Below are positions 43,043-52,416 of a DNA stretch of 64,000 nt, in pieces. Where the stretch lies: assembly GCA_016720905.1 (NCBI GenBank), contig JADKJT010000009.1, positions 142,641-206,640 of the forward strand. The letters run 5' to 3'. Below the pieces are notes generated by a model. The model was not told the origin of the DNA and did not search any database. It saw only the letters and a program-made list of their open reading frames with translations. The translations under genes were made by a program, and so were the position numbers. The DNA comes from Gemmatimonadaceae bacterium. GTDB taxonomy: Bacteria > Gemmatimonadota > Gemmatimonadetes > Gemmatimonadales > Gemmatimonadaceae. The stretch's first letter is position 1. Each line of letters begins with the position of its first letter.

Positions 43043-43684
43043 ATGCAGGACGAGATTGCGCACGCCTACGATCGCTGGGCGGTCTCGTATGATACGGACC
43101 GCAATCCCACGCGTGATCTTGATGGACAGGTGTTGCGGCAGAGCGCGCTGCCGGTTGACGGGGCCGATGTGCTTGAGCTGGGGTGTGGCACCGGCAAGAA
43201 CACGGTGTGGCTGGCATCACGCGCGCGTGACGTCACCGCCATGGATTTCTCGCCGGGCATGCTGGCGCGCGCGCGTCGTCGTGTGATTGGCGATCATGTG
43301 CATTTCGTCAAACACGACGTGCGCGAACCGTGGCCGGTGGCATCGCTCGGCATCGACGTGGTTGTCGGCAACCTCGTGCTTGAACACGTCGAGCGGTTGG
43401 CGCCGGTGTTTCATGAAGCGGCACGGGTGCTGCGCACGGGTGGCACGCTGTGGCTGTGCGAATTGCACCCATTTCGACAGTGGCGCGGCGGGCAGGCCCA
43501 TTTTACTGCCGCCGATACCGGTGACGTGGTGCACGTCCCGGCCTATCTGCACGCCGTAAGCGACTACGTCAACGGCGGACTCGCCGCAGGCCTGACGCTG
43601 GTACACCTGGGTGAGTCGCTTGAGGACGACGTGGAGTCCGGGGCGCTGCCTCGGCTCTTGTCAGTGCGTTTCCTCAAGCAGTAA
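43043..43684 (+). CDS. class I SAM-dependent methyltransferase
   Basis: 213 residues. Motif I ADVLELGCGTGKNT at 42-55, acidic residue of motif II in MDFSPGMLARARR, motif III/IV block VVVGNLVLEHVERLAPVFHEAARVL. Start ATG 43043; stop 43684, converging 25 bases from the next gene. Substrate unknown; SmtA/UbiE-like fold. Probably part of the 40805-43684 run. Confidence 0.9.
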   Translation: MQDEIAHAYDRWAVSYDTDRNPTRDLDGQVLRQSALPVDGADVLELGCGTGKNTVWLASRARDVTAMDFSPGMLARARRRVIGDHVHFVKHDVREPWPVASLGIDVVVGNLVLEHVERLAPVFHEAARVLRTGGTLWLCELHPFRQWRGGQAHFTAADTGDVVHVPAYLHAVSDYVNGGLAAGLTLVHLGESLEDDVESGALPRLLSVRFLKQ

Positions 43685-43709
43685 TCCCACCACCTCGTGT
43701 GCGCCCGAG

Positions 43710-44156
43710 CTACGGTCGCAGCGGATTGACACAGGGGTATCGTCGCGTTGGGATCGCGACCGGTGATCCAGGCGGATTCGCGGCCGCGGAATCCATAGTG
43801 GCGCGCGACGTCGCCAATTGCTGGCCGGGCGCGAACGCAACCGGCATCGGACACTCCAGCGACACGGCGGGGCGGTCCGCTGGCGCAACCAGCACTACGG
43901 TCGGTTTGACGCCGCCGTCGATCGTGCGCCGCCAGCCAGAGGCGGTCGACCACGGCGCATTCGCCGCCGCCAATGCTGAACTGCCCGCCGTGCCGGTGAG
44001 CCCTGACAGCCGGTACGTTCGGAGCGCCGAGTCGGCCATTCGGGCCCAGTGACTGTTATCCGTCTGAGCATGCGCCAGGCGTCCCATCAGCGTCAATGCG
44101 CCCATCGCTACAAGCGCTCTTGCAATTGCGCGGCTTCGTCCCATGTTCGCAGTCAC
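43710..44156 (-). CDS. small secreted hypothetical protein
   Basis: About 148 residues from GTG 44156, preceded by GAGGAGG at 4 bases; ATG 44144 would give 144 residues. Signal peptide: GRSRAIARALVAMGALTLMG and AHAQ. The mature part shows no motif I recognise (MADSALRTYRLSGL, VVLVAPADRPAVSLECPMP). Divergent from the amidohydrolase gene (37 bases between starts) and converges with the methyltransferase. Coding potential is supported mainly by the signal peptide. Confidence 0.55.
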   Translation of the reverse strand: MTANMGRSRAIARALVAMGALTLMGRLAHAQTDNSHWARMADSALRTYRLSGLTGTAGSSALAAANAPWSTASGWRRTIDGGVKPTVVLVAPADRPAVSLECPMPVAFAPGQQLATSRATMDSAAANPPGSPVAIPTRRYPCVNPLRP

Positions 44157-44193
44157 GGTTCCTCCTCGGCTTTCGACACCCGACAATCACACC

Positions 44194-45651
44194 ATGGTTG
44201 CCTACCTCGCCCTTCCGCGTGCTCGTATGCTCACGCCCGCCCTCATACTGGCGCTGATAGGGCCGGGTGGCAAGACGCTGCAGGCGCAGCGACCGCCCAT
44301 TGGACCGTCTGTTCGCTCGTTCGTGCGAGTGGATACCACGGCATTCGCCCTGACCAACGTCCGCGTCATTGATGGCACGGGGGCACCGGCGCGCGAGGCG
44401 CAAACGGTGCTGGTGCGCGATGGTCGCATTGTCGCGGTCGGCGCGTCGACTTCGGTCACTATTCCGGTCGGCACGCAGGTGATCGATCTGACCGGCAAGA
44501 GCGTCATCCCGGGGCTGGTCATGGTCCACGAGCATCTGTTCTATCCCACCGGTCCGGGTATCTACGGGAATCTGACGGAGAGTTTTTCGCGACTGTATCT
44601 GGCGGGTGGGGTCACCTCGATGCGCACGGGTGGCAACATGAACGGCTACAGCGAGCTGCTGGTAGCCAAGGCCATTGCCAAGGGCGAGAAGGCGGGCCCG
44701 TGGATTGATGCCACGGCGCCGTATCTGGAAGGACCCGGCATGAACTTCGCCCAGGTTCGCGTGCTCGCGGATTCAACCGACGCGCGCAAACATGTGGAGT
44801 ACTGGGCCGAGCAGGGCGCGACGTCGTTCAAGGCGTACATGAACATCACGCGCGACGAACTGCGCGCGTCGACGAAGGCGGCGCACGCCCGTGGTCTCAA
44901 GGTGACCGGACATCTGTGCTCGGTCACGTATCGTGAAGCGGCCGATGCCGGCATCGATGACCTTGAGCACGGCTTCTTCGCCATGAACGATTTCGTCCCC
45001 AACAAGCCACTCGATCGGTGTGTGTCGCGCGGCGGCGCGGCGCAGTCCACCATGGCGGCGCTCGATCCTGCGGCGAGCGAGGTGCAGTCGCTGTTCACGT
45101 ATCTCATTGATCGCCATGTGGTGGTCACCTCCACGCTCACCATCTTCGAAACATTCACGCCGGGGCGCCCGATGCCGCCGGGGCTGGATGTGCTGCTGCC
45201 TCAGTTGCGCGAGCAATTCGAGCAGCGCTTCGCCGTGACCGCCACGTCCACGCAATCGCCGTACACGGCTGCGTTTCCCAAGGGCATGGCTATGGAACGC
45301 GCCTTCGCCAAGGCCGGCGGCACGCTGGTGGTTGGCACTGATCCCACCGGGGGTGGCGGAGTGATTCCCGGATACTCCAACCAGCGCGCACTGGAATTGC
45401 TAGTGGAGGCGGGTTTCTCGCCTCTGGAGGCCATCCGCATCGGCACGCTTAATGGCGCGACGTATCTGGGGCGCGGCGCACTGGTGGGCTCGATCGCGGT
45501 GGGCAAGCAGGCCGATCTGGTCGTCATCGACGGCAACCCGGTGGCGCAGATCGGCGACATCCGCAAGGTGCAGATGGTCTTCAAGCAGGGCGTGGGATAC
45601 GATCCCTCTGCGATCATCGAATCGGTGCGGGGGAAGGTCGGACTCTGGTAG
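44194..45651 (+). CDS. amidohydrolase family protein (imidazolonepropionase/prolidase-like, secreted)
   Basis: About 485 residues. Start ATG 44194 gives a signal peptide ending LQAQR; ATG 44227 is possible. Metal motif HEH is in GLVMVHEHLFYPTGPG; further metal-site His residues lie in KVTGHLCSV and DDLEHGFFA; the metal-binding Asp is in VGTDPTGGGG. VIDLTGKSVIPGLV and KQADLVVIDGNP are the family's sheet strands. Exported amidohydrolases of this group act on dipeptides or prolidase-like substrates. Zinc-dependent hydrolysis is firm; the substrate is not. Confidence 0.88.
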   Translation: MVAYLALPRARMLTPALILALIGPGGKTLQAQRPPIGPSVRSFVRVDTTAFALTNVRVIDGTGAPAREAQTVLVRDGRIVAVGASTSVTIPVGTQVIDLTGKSVIPGLVMVHEHLFYPTGPGIYGNLTESFSRLYLAGGVTSMRTGGNMNGYSELLVAKAIAKGEKAGPWIDATAPYLEGPGMNFAQVRVLADSTDARKHVEYWAEQGATSFKAYMNITRDELRASTKAAHARGLKVTGHLCSVTYREAADAGIDDLEHGFFAMNDFVPNKPLDRCVSRGGAAQSTMAALDPAASEVQSLFTYLIDRHVVVTSTLTIFETFTPGRPMPPGLDVLLPQLREQFEQRFAVTATSTQSPYTAAFPKGMAMERAFAKAGGTLVVGTDPTGGGGVIPGYSNQRALELLVEAGFSPLEAIRIGTLNGATYLGRGALVGSIAVGKQADLVVIDGNPVAQIGDIRKVQMVFKQGVGYDPSAIIESVRGKVGLW

Positions 45652-45706
45652 CGCCGCCCTACGACGGCCGGTATTTTCGCATTCCCATCCTCACACGAGC
45701 CAGGCG

Positions 45707-47287
45707 ATGATCCTCCGTAGCCCGTATCCCGATATCGATATTCCCGACATGCCGCTGGTTGGGTTCGTGTTCAAGCGCGCGGCGGAGTTTGGCGACAAGA
45801 CGGCGATTGTCTGTGCAGCCACGGGACGCGCGTACACGTATGCGGGTTTGGCCAAGGCGATCGCGCAGGTGGGGGCTGGCCTGGCCGCGCGCGGCGTGAA
45901 GAAGGGTGATGTCGTTGGCCTGGTGAGTCCGAACACACCCGACTTCGCCGTGGTGTTTTACGCGATTGTGTCCATCGGGGCGATTTGTTCGACGGTGAAT
46001 CCCATTGCCACGGCCGAAGAAATTGGCGCGCAGTTCGCCGACTCCGAAGCCATCATGCTGTTCACGGTGCCCGAGTTGTACGACAAGTGCGAGGCCGCGT
46101 CGCGACTGGCCAGCATGGTGCGTGAGATTGTCGTATTTGGTGAACACGAGGGTGCCGTGCCGTACGCGGAGCTCTTCGCGCATGGTGACACGCCGCCGCA
46201 CGTCGAGATCGATCCGGCCACCGACGTGTGCGCGTTGCCATACTCCAGCGGCACCTCGGGTATTCCGAAGGGTGTGATGCTGACGCATCGGAATATCGTC
46301 GCCAACCTCTGCCAGATGCGACAACCCACCACGATGGTCACTGCCGATGATGTGATCGTGGGCGTGCTGCCGTTCTTTCACATCTACGGCATGGTGGTGA
46401 TCATGGGGGCGGCGTTCGTCGAAGGCGCCACCGTGGTGTCGATGCCCCGCTTCGAGATCGAGGCCTTTCTCAAGACGCTGCAGGACTATCGTGTCACCTA
46501 CGCCAACGTCGTGCCGCCCATCGTGCTGGCATTTGCCAAGCATCCGTCGGTGGCCAAGTACGACTTGAGCGCGTTGCACACCGTGTTCAGCGGCGCCGCG
46601 CCGTTGGGTGGCGAGTTGTCGACGGCGGTGGAACAACGACTCGGCGTGCGCGTGCGGCAGGGATATGGCCTCACGGAAACGAGCCCGGTCACCCACTTCC
46701 ATCCGCTCGAGAGCGAGCGGGTGGTCCTGTCGTCGGTCGGACCGATGGTGGCCAACACAGAGTGTCGACTGGTCGATCCGCTCACGGAACAGGATGTCCC
46801 CGTTGGTGAGCGGGGCGAACTCTGGATTCACGGTCCGCAGGTGATGAAGGGCTACTTCAACAAACCCGAAGCCACCGCGGCCTGTCTGAGTGCCGATGGC
46901 TGGTTCCGCACTGGCGACGTCGCCATTGTTGACGACCGTGGCTGGTTCGCCATCGTGGATCGGGTGAAGGAACTCATCAAGTACAAGGGACTGCAGGTCG
47001 CCCCGGCGGAACTGGAGGCGGTCCTGTTGTCGAATCCCGCCATTGCTGACGCGGCGGTCATTCCGGTGCCCGACGACGATGCCGGTGAGGTCCCCAAGGC
47101 GTTCGTGGTGGCACGTTCCGAACTCTCGGCCGACGACGTCATGGCGTACGTGGCCGAACGCGTGTCTCCCTATAAAAAGATCCGCATGGTAGAGTTCGTC
47201 GACAGCATCCCGAAGTCTCCATCTGGCAAGATTCTGCGGCGACTGCTGGTCGAGAAAGAGCGCCTGGCGGCCGCGCAGCGCACCTGA
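45707..47287 (+). CDS. AMP-dependent acyl-CoA synthetase (4-coumarate-CoA ligase-like)
   Basis: 526 residues. ANL motifs: YSSGTSGIPKGVMLTH (P-loop), GYGLTETSP (A5), GWFRTGDVAIVDDRGW (A7-A8 with hinge Asp), and the catalytic Lys near the C-terminus in PKSPSGKILRR. The N-lobe DTPDFAVVFYAIVSIGAICSTVNP-type substrate pocket resembles 4CL/fatty-acid-CoA ligases; the specificity residues do not identify the acid. It activates a carboxylic acid with ATP then transfers it to CoA. ATG 45707; start site GAGCC-AGG weak. Followed after 22 bases by the Gfo/Idh gene. Confidence 0.93.
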   Translation: MILRSPYPDIDIPDMPLVGFVFKRAAEFGDKTAIVCAATGRAYTYAGLAKAIAQVGAGLAARGVKKGDVVGLVSPNTPDFAVVFYAIVSIGAICSTVNPIATAEEIGAQFADSEAIMLFTVPELYDKCEAASRLASMVREIVVFGEHEGAVPYAELFAHGDTPPHVEIDPATDVCALPYSSGTSGIPKGVMLTHRNIVANLCQMRQPTTMVTADDVIVGVLPFFHIYGMVVIMGAAFVEGATVVSMPRFEIEAFLKTLQDYRVTYANVVPPIVLAFAKHPSVAKYDLSALHTVFSGAAPLGGELSTAVEQRLGVRVRQGYGLTETSPVTHFHPLESERVVLSSVGPMVANTECRLVDPLTEQDVPVGERGELWIHGPQVMKGYFNKPEATAACLSADGWFRTGDVAIVDDRGWFAIVDRVKELIKYKGLQVAPAELEAVLLSNPAIADAAVIPVPDDDAGEVPKAFVVARSELSADDVMAYVAERVSPYKKIRMVEFVDSIPKSPSGKILRRLLVEKERLAAAQRT

Positions 47288-47309
47288 CATTTCCATTCAA
47301 CACGTTCTC

Positions 47310-48548
47310 ATGTCTTCTCCACGACTCGGCATCGGTTTCGTTGGCTCCGGCTTCAATGCGCGCTTCCACATGCAAGGCCTGCGCTTCGTGCGCGACGCCG
47401 ATGTCTTGGGCGTCTGGAGCCCCAATGCGAAGAACGCGGCCTCGGCCGCCAAATACGCGCGCGAGCTTGAGGTGGGTGCGTGCAAGCCCTACAAGTCCAT
47501 CACGGACATGGTGGCCGATCCGGCCATCGACGCCATCTGGCTCAATGGCCCCAATCAGGCGCGCATTGAAAACGTCCAGGAAATCTGCGATGCCGTGACC
47601 AGCGGAAAGGGTACGCTCAAAGGCATCGCCTGCGAGAAGCCGCTGGCGCGCTCGGTGGCTGAAGCAAAGGAAGTGCTGCGGATGGTGGAGAAGGCCGGCA
47701 TCATGCACGGCTATCTCGAGAACCAGTACTTCTCGCCGCAGGTCAGCGTCGGACACAACCTCATCTGGCGCCGCGGCGCCGCTGCGACCGGCCGGCCCTA
47801 TCTGGCGCGCGCCGCTGAAGAGCACAGTGGTCCGCACATGCCCTGGTTCTGGAACGGCGCGCTGCAGGGCGGCGGCGTGCTCAACGACATGATGTGCCAC
47901 TCGATTCTCGTCGTGCGCCAACTGCTCACGCCCCCAGGCGAATCGCTGTCCACCCTCGTGCCCAAGCGTGTCACCGGCCACATCGCGTCGCTCAAGTTCA
48001 CGCGCAAGGAGTACGCGGCGCAGCTCAAGAAGACGATGGGGGTGGACTACCTCAAGTCACCGTCCGAAGACTTCGCCAGCGTGAACATCGAGTTCGAAGC
48101 ACCCGACGGCCGCATTGCCATTGGTGAAGCCACCACCAGCTGGAGTTTTGTCGGACCCGGCCTAAGGTTGTCCGCCGAGCTGCTGGGCCCCGAGTACTCG
48201 ATGAAGTGGAACAGCCTGGAGTCGGGGCTCGATCTGTTCTTCTCGCGCGCCGTGAAAGGCAAGTCGGGCGAGGACATTGTCGAGAAGCAGAACGCCGAAG
48301 TAGGGCAGATGCCGGTGGTGGTGAACGAAGCGATTGCGTACGGATACGAAGCCGAAGACCGTCACTTCGTGCGCGCATTCCTCGGCAAGGAGAAGCCGCT
48401 GCTCACGTTCCACGACGGGCTCGACGTGGTGCGCCTGCTCATGACCGCGTACATGAGCGCCGAGCAGGGCAAGACTATCGAGTTCCCACCGCGCGGTATC
48501 GACAAATTTGTGCCCCAGGTGGCCCAGGGCACGTGGAAACCGAGGTGA
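47310..48548 (+). CDS. Gfo/Idh/MocA family NAD(P)-dependent oxidoreductase
   Basis: 412 residues. Rossmann fingerprint GIGFVGSGFNARFHMQGL near residue 5, the family E-K-P motif in ACEKPLARSVAEAK, and a catalytic-looking Lys/His pair downstream (YLENQYFSPQVS, NDMMCHSI). No Tat leader, so probably cytoplasmic. The stop TGA at 48546-48548 is directly followed by the AGTACTN heptamer array. Oxidises or epimerises a sugar or polyol; substrate unknown. Confidence 0.9.
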   Translation: MSSPRLGIGFVGSGFNARFHMQGLRFVRDADVLGVWSPNAKNAASAAKYARELEVGACKPYKSITDMVADPAIDAIWLNGPNQARIENVQEICDAVTSGKGTLKGIACEKPLARSVAEAKEVLRMVEKAGIMHGYLENQYFSPQVSVGHNLIWRRGAAATGRPYLARAAEEHSGPHMPWFWNGALQGGGVLNDMMCHSILVVRQLLTPPGESLSTLVPKRVTGHIASLKFTRKEYAAQLKKTMGVDYLKSPSEDFASVNIEFEAPDGRIAIGEATTSWSFVGPGLRLSAELLGPEYSMKWNSLESGLDLFFSRAVKGKSGEDIVEKQNAEVGQMPVVVNEAIAYGYEAEDRHFVRAFLGKEKPLLTFHDGLDVVRLLMTAYMSAEQGKTIEFPPRGIDKFVPQVAQGTWKPR

Positions 48549-48549
48549 G

Positions 48550-48616
48550 ACTCAGTACTCAGTACCAAGTACTAAGTACTAAGTACTGAGTACTGAGTAC
48601 TGAGTACCTAGTACTT
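48550..48616. repeat. AGTACTN heptamer array, nine units, with internal inverted repeat
   Basis: Units: AGTACTC, AGTACCA, AGTACTA, AGTACTA, AGTACTG, AGTACTG, AGTACTG, AGTACCT, AGTACTT. The first 16 bases (48550-48565) are the reverse complement of 48583-48598, so the variable seventh base is C on the left, A at the loop and G on the right. Occupies the whole interval between convergent genes; the TAG stop of the hexosaminidase gene (48610-48608) lies inside it. Confidence 0.85.
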
Positions 48617-50290
48617 CCTGTAATTCACGTCCATCGCGTCCATGCGCTGCATGTGCGTTTGCAACCGGACCATGAAGTCGGCGAAGTCGCGACGCGGCTT
48701 CGCCGTCCAGATGGCTTCGGCCAGTGCGCTCATGCGGGGGAATGCCATGTACTCCAGTTGTTTGGCATCCTGGATGTACTCTGTCCACAGTTGCGCCTGC
48801 GCGCCCAGCACGTGTTTCGCTTCGGTGTCCGTGAGTGACGAGGGCACGGGCTCGAATGCGTACACCGTATCGATGGGCAGATAACCGCCAATCGCCAGCG
48901 GCTCCTTCGCGCGGTCGCGTGACTGGTAGTGGTCGAAGTACGTGTGACTGCCTGGCGCCATGATCACGTCATGATTGGCCTTGGCGGCCGCGATGCCGCC
49001 ATCCATCCCGCGCCACGACATCACCGTGGCATTCTCGGCCAGTCCGCCCTCGAGAATCTCATCCCAGCCGACCATGCGACGGCCGTTCTTCGTGAGAAAG
49101 CTGTCCATCTGGCGGATGAACCAGCTCTGCAACTCGTGCTCGTCCTTGAGGCCGAGTTGCTTGATGCGCGCCTGAATGTCGGTACTGGCCTTCCACTGGT
49201 TCTTGATGGCTTCGTCGCCGCCAATATGGATGTACGGGCCGGGGAAGAGCGCCATCACCTCGCGCAGCACATCCTGCATGAATGCCACGGTGCTGTCGTC
49301 GGCATTGAGGATGAACTCACTGACCCCCCACACCTGCATGACGCCAACGGTGGTGTCACGTCGCACACCAAGTTGTGGATAGGCCGAGATGGCGGCCTGC
49401 GCGTGTCCGGGCATCTCGATTTCCGGGACCACCGTAATGAAACGCTGCGCCGCGTAGGCGACGATTTCGCGCACATCATCCTGCGTGTAGAAGCCACAAT
49501 GCCGTTTGCCGTCAAACACCCGCTTGGCCGGATCGGCCTGATGCGGGCCCACCAGCGTCTGATCGCGGCAGGAGCTCACGTCGGTGAGGCGCGGATACTT
49601 CTTGATCTCGATACGCCAGCCCTGGTCTTCCGTGAGATGCCAGTGAAAGCGATTCATCTTGTGACGCGCCAGCAGGTCGATGTACTTCTTCACGAACTCC
49701 TTCGGCATGAAGTGCCGCGACACATCCAGATGCGCGCCGCGCCAGGTAAATCGTGGAGCATCCTCGATGTGCACGGCGGGCGCGTGCCACTCGATACCGG
49801 CGATGGGGGCGTCGCGGAAAATGGCGGCCGGAAACAACTGTTTCAGCGTCTCCAGCGCGTAAAAGGCGCCTGCCGCATGTGCGGCGCGCACGGTCACGCC
49901 ACTGCGCGACACATCCAGCCGGTAGCCTTCGTCACCCAGGGCCTTGGCGTCGCTCCCGATCACATGCACCAGGCGAATCGTGCCTGGCGCCGCGGCGCTG
50001 GACCGTACTACTGACAGATCGAATCCGGTGGCGTTGGCAATATCCCGCGCGAACCGATGCGCCACGGCGGCGAAGGTCGGGTCGGCGTGCACGGCGGTCC
50101 GGGCGGTGAGGGTGAAATGCCCCGGCATGGGCGTCATGACCGTGGGGCGCGGAATCACGGCATAAACACTGGAGTCGGCGGCGGGAGCCGCCGAAAGCGC
50201 GCGAGACGACAGCGAGAGCACCGCGCACAGCAGCAACAGCGTCGAGGGCGTCAACCGTGCGTGCGCGTGTCGAAAGAGTTTCAACGTCAT
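48608..50290 (-). CDS. beta-N-acetylhexosaminidase (GH20)
   Basis: 560 residues with a signal peptide (STLLLLCAVLSLSSRALSAAP). GH20 substrate-assisted catalysis pair D359-E360 in HIGGDEAIKN; DQGWRIEIKKYPRLT and PEIEMPGHAQAAISAYP are the other conserved blocks, and WTEYIQDAKQLEYMAFPRMSALAEA is the last. Secreted, releasing terminal GlcNAc from chitin-, peptidoglycan- or glycoprotein-derived oligosaccharides. It starts 4 bases inside the cutC gene, co-translated. Its last two codons and TAG are part of the heptamer array. Confidence 0.93.
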   Translation of the reverse strand: MTLKLFRHAHARLTPSTLLLLCAVLSLSSRALSAAPAADSSVYAVIPRPTVMTPMPGHFTLTARTAVHADPTFAAVAHRFARDIANATGFDLSVVRSSAAAPGTIRLVHVIGSDAKALGDEGYRLDVSRSGVTVRAAHAAGAFYALETLKQLFPAAIFRDAPIAGIEWHAPAVHIEDAPRFTWRGAHLDVSRHFMPKEFVKKYIDLLARHKMNRFHWHLTEDQGWRIEIKKYPRLTDVSSCRDQTLVGPHQADPAKRVFDGKRHCGFYTQDDVREIVAYAAQRFITVVPEIEMPGHAQAAISAYPQLGVRRDTTVGVMQVWGVSEFILNADDSTVAFMQDVLREVMALFPGPYIHIGGDEAIKNQWKASTDIQARIKQLGLKDEHELQSWFIRQMDSFLTKNGRRMVGWDEILEGGLAENATVMSWRGMDGGIAAAKANHDVIMAPGSHTYFDHYQSRDRAKEPLAIGGYLPIDTVYAFEPVPSSLTDTEAKHVLGAQAQLWTEYIQDAKQLEYMAFPRMSALAEAIWTAKPRRDFADFMVRLQTHMQRMDAMDVNYRKY

Positions 50291-50982
50291 GTCGATGATA
50301 CCGTCGCCAGTGGCGTGGTCGAAGAAAGCGCGACGACGACGTCGCGGATGATTGTCGGATCGGTACTCCGGGCATGCACTTCGCGCACCCCAGAGCGTTC
50401 CAGCATGGAGCGTACGTTATGTCCGCGGATACTGCCGCCGGCCAGCACCGTCAGGTGTGCTCCGGCGCGACGCTGCAGGGCCGACAACGTGTCCGCACCT
50501 TCCAGCGCGGTGGCGGCGTGGCCGGCTGTCAACACGTAGTCCACGCCAACCGCCAGCAGCGCGTCGAGCGCGGCCATGGCCGACGGTGTCCGATCGAAGG
50601 CCCGGTGAAAGGCCACCTTCATGGGGCGGGCCAATGCGATGAAGATGGCCAGCTGTTCCTGATGCACGCTCCCGTCGTCGTGGAGCGGCCCCAGCACGAT
50701 CCCGTCCGCGCCGCGCGCGCGTGCCGCGATGATATCGTTGCCCATCACATCGATGTCGTCGTCGCCGTACACGAAACTCAACGTGTGTGGCCGAATCATC
50801 ACATGCAGCGGGACGTGCAATTCGTCACGGCAGCGCGCGATGAGTCCGAACGACGGGGTCGTGCCACCGTCGCCCGGTCCACACAACTCAATGCGGCCCG
50901 CGCCAAACGCCTGTGCGGCGCGGGCGGTATGCACAGAATCACAACAGGCTTCCACCAACACGGCGGTGCTCGTCACACTCAC
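50287..50982 (-). CDS. cutC: CutC-family copper homeostasis protein
   Basis: 231 residues, TIM-barrel. Blocks VEACCDSVHTARAAQAFGAGRIELC, HVMIRPHTLSFVY, KVAFHRAFDRTPS and LAGGSIRGHNV are those of CutC. Its biochemical role is debated: copper tolerance was proposed, and some members look like sugar-phosphate-type barrels. Here it sits between a NHS-family transporter and hexosaminidase with overlaps or 10-base spacing, so a role in amino-sugar uptake is as plausible as metal handling. Cytoplasmic. Confidence 0.87.
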   Translation of the reverse strand: MSVTSTAVLVEACCDSVHTARAAQAFGAGRIELCGPGDGGTTPSFGLIARCRDELHVPLHVMIRPHTLSFVYGDDDIDVMGNDIIAARARGADGIVLGPLHDDGSVHQEQLAIFIALARPMKVAFHRAFDRTPSAMAALDALLAVGVDYVLTAGHAATALEGADTLSALQRRAGAHLTVLAGGSIRGHNVRSMLERSGVREVHARSTDPTIIRDVVVALSSTTPLATVSST

Positions 50983-50992
50983 GTGACGGCGC

Positions 50993-52213
50993 TCAGTGCG
51001 CCGCCGTGGACGTGCCCGACGCCGTGGGAGCCGGACGGAACAGGAACAGAAATACCACGAACACCGCCGCCGCGAGGAGCGCGGCGAACTGCCAGATCTG
51101 CGTCCAATCGTGCGTCACCGCACCCGTGCTGCCCGTCGCGTACTTGCTGACGATGCTGCCCGACACCGAGGCGCCGACAAAATAGCCCACGCCGTTGGTG
51201 ATGAGATTGAGAAAGCCCTGCGCGGCCGCGCGGATCTTGGGTCCTGCGCGTTCGTCCGTGTATATCTGCCCGGCCACAAAGAAGAAATCGTAGCACACAC
51301 CGTGCAGCAGGATGCCCGCGTACACCATCCACATCACCGGACCGGTGGTGCCCTGACTGAACGCGAAATAGCGCAGTGCCCAGGCCAGCATGCCCACCAG
51401 CATGATCCACTTGATACCCAGTTTGCGCAGCGCAAATGGCAGCAACAGCATGAAACCAATCTCCGACCACTGGCCGAAACTCTGGATGAACGCCGGATCG
51501 GGTGCCCCGATCTCGTTGAGGTACGGATTCGCAAAGGCGTAGTAGAATTGGAGCGGAATACAGAGCAGGAACGAACCCAGTACAAATATCCGGAAGTCCG
51601 AGTGTTTCAGCAGCTGCAAGGCATCCAGGCCCAGGGCGTCGCGCACCTTGAACGCCTGTCCGGCCGCCTTGGGCGGCGTGGGCGGCAACAGCAGCGCGAA
51701 AACGCCCAGTGCCACGCTGGATCCAGCGGCGACCATCATCGGCAGCGCCAGTTTGTCCGCGTGCAAGACCTTGCCGACAACGGTGCCGGCCGCAATCCAA
51801 CCGATGGTGCCCAGCACGCGGATGAGTGGGAAGTCCCGCGCCGAATCGGTGACATGGTGGAAAGAAATGGAGTTGGTGAGCGACAGCGTGGGCATGTAGC
51901 AGAACGCATACGCCAGCAGAATCGGATAGAAGCGCGTCCACTCCGTTTGCTGCGAGAGGAACCACATCAGCGCCCCGCCGACCAGGTGCAGGATGGCCAG
52001 CAGTTTCTCACTGGCAAAGAACCGATCGGCCACGATGCCCATGAAAAAGGGCGAGACAATGGCCGCGATGGCGAGCGCGCCGTAGGCGGCACCGACCTGC
52101 GTGTCGGTGAAGTGCAGGGTCTGGGTGATGTAGGTGCCCATGGTGACGAACCACGAGCCCCAGACGAAGTACTGCAGGAACATCATCACCGACAAACGGA
52201 ATTTTGTACCCAT
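50993..52213 (-). CDS. MFS transporter, nucleoside:H+ symporter (NHS) family
   Basis: 406 residues from ATG 52213, preceded by GGGAG at 8 bases; the open frame extends upstream, but the extension has no hydrophobic or coding character. Twelve helices. The first block FLQYFVWGSWFVTMGTYI is the N-terminus of NupG/XapB-like proteins, with SLTNSISFHHVTD and VGNxxxY-like KHSDFRIFVLGSFL later. The clustering with cutC and GH20 suggests uptake of nucleosides or amino sugars released outside. Ten bases separate its stop from the cutC start at 50982. Confidence 0.9.
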   Translation of the reverse strand: MGTKFRLSVMMFLQYFVWGSWFVTMGTYITQTLHFTDTQVGAAYGALAIAAIVSPFFMGIVADRFFASEKLLAILHLVGGALMWFLSQQTEWTRFYPILLAYAFCYMPTLSLTNSISFHHVTDSARDFPLIRVLGTIGWIAAGTVVGKVLHADKLALPMMVAAGSSVALGVFALLLPPTPPKAAGQAFKVRDALGLDALQLLKHSDFRIFVLGSFLLCIPLQFYYAFANPYLNEIGAPDPAFIQSFGQWSEIGFMLLLPFALRKLGIKWIMLVGMLAWALRYFAFSQGTTGPVMWMVYAGILLHGVCYDFFFVAGQIYTDERAGPKIRAAAQGFLNLITNGVGYFVGASVSGSIVSKYATGSTGAVTHDWTQIWQFAALLAAAVFVVFLFLFRPAPTASGTSTAAH

Positions 52214-52416
52214 CTCGGCAGCTCCCGGAGGCTCGCAAAGGACCACGCGCGGCAACCGCCGCTGGTCCGCTATGCTATGCGCTGGGCCAACCACGCGGAA
52301 GACCGGAGCGTGCTCCACATTGCCCTGGCGGGACCTTAAACTTCCCGGTGATGATCCCACGAGCCGCACTCGCGCCGGTCCGTTACCGAGCGGCGGTACC
52401 CCTTTGAGGAGTTGTC

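Noticed and set aside
45659..47296. Long open frame on the minus strand opposite the acyl-CoA synthetase
   Set aside because: High-GC antisense frame; His/Arg-rich product with no motif, while the + strand has the complete ANL signature set.
50996..52339. Long + strand open frame opposite the NHS transporter
   Set aside because: Arg/Gln/His-rich antisense product without domain; the minus-strand transporter is complete.
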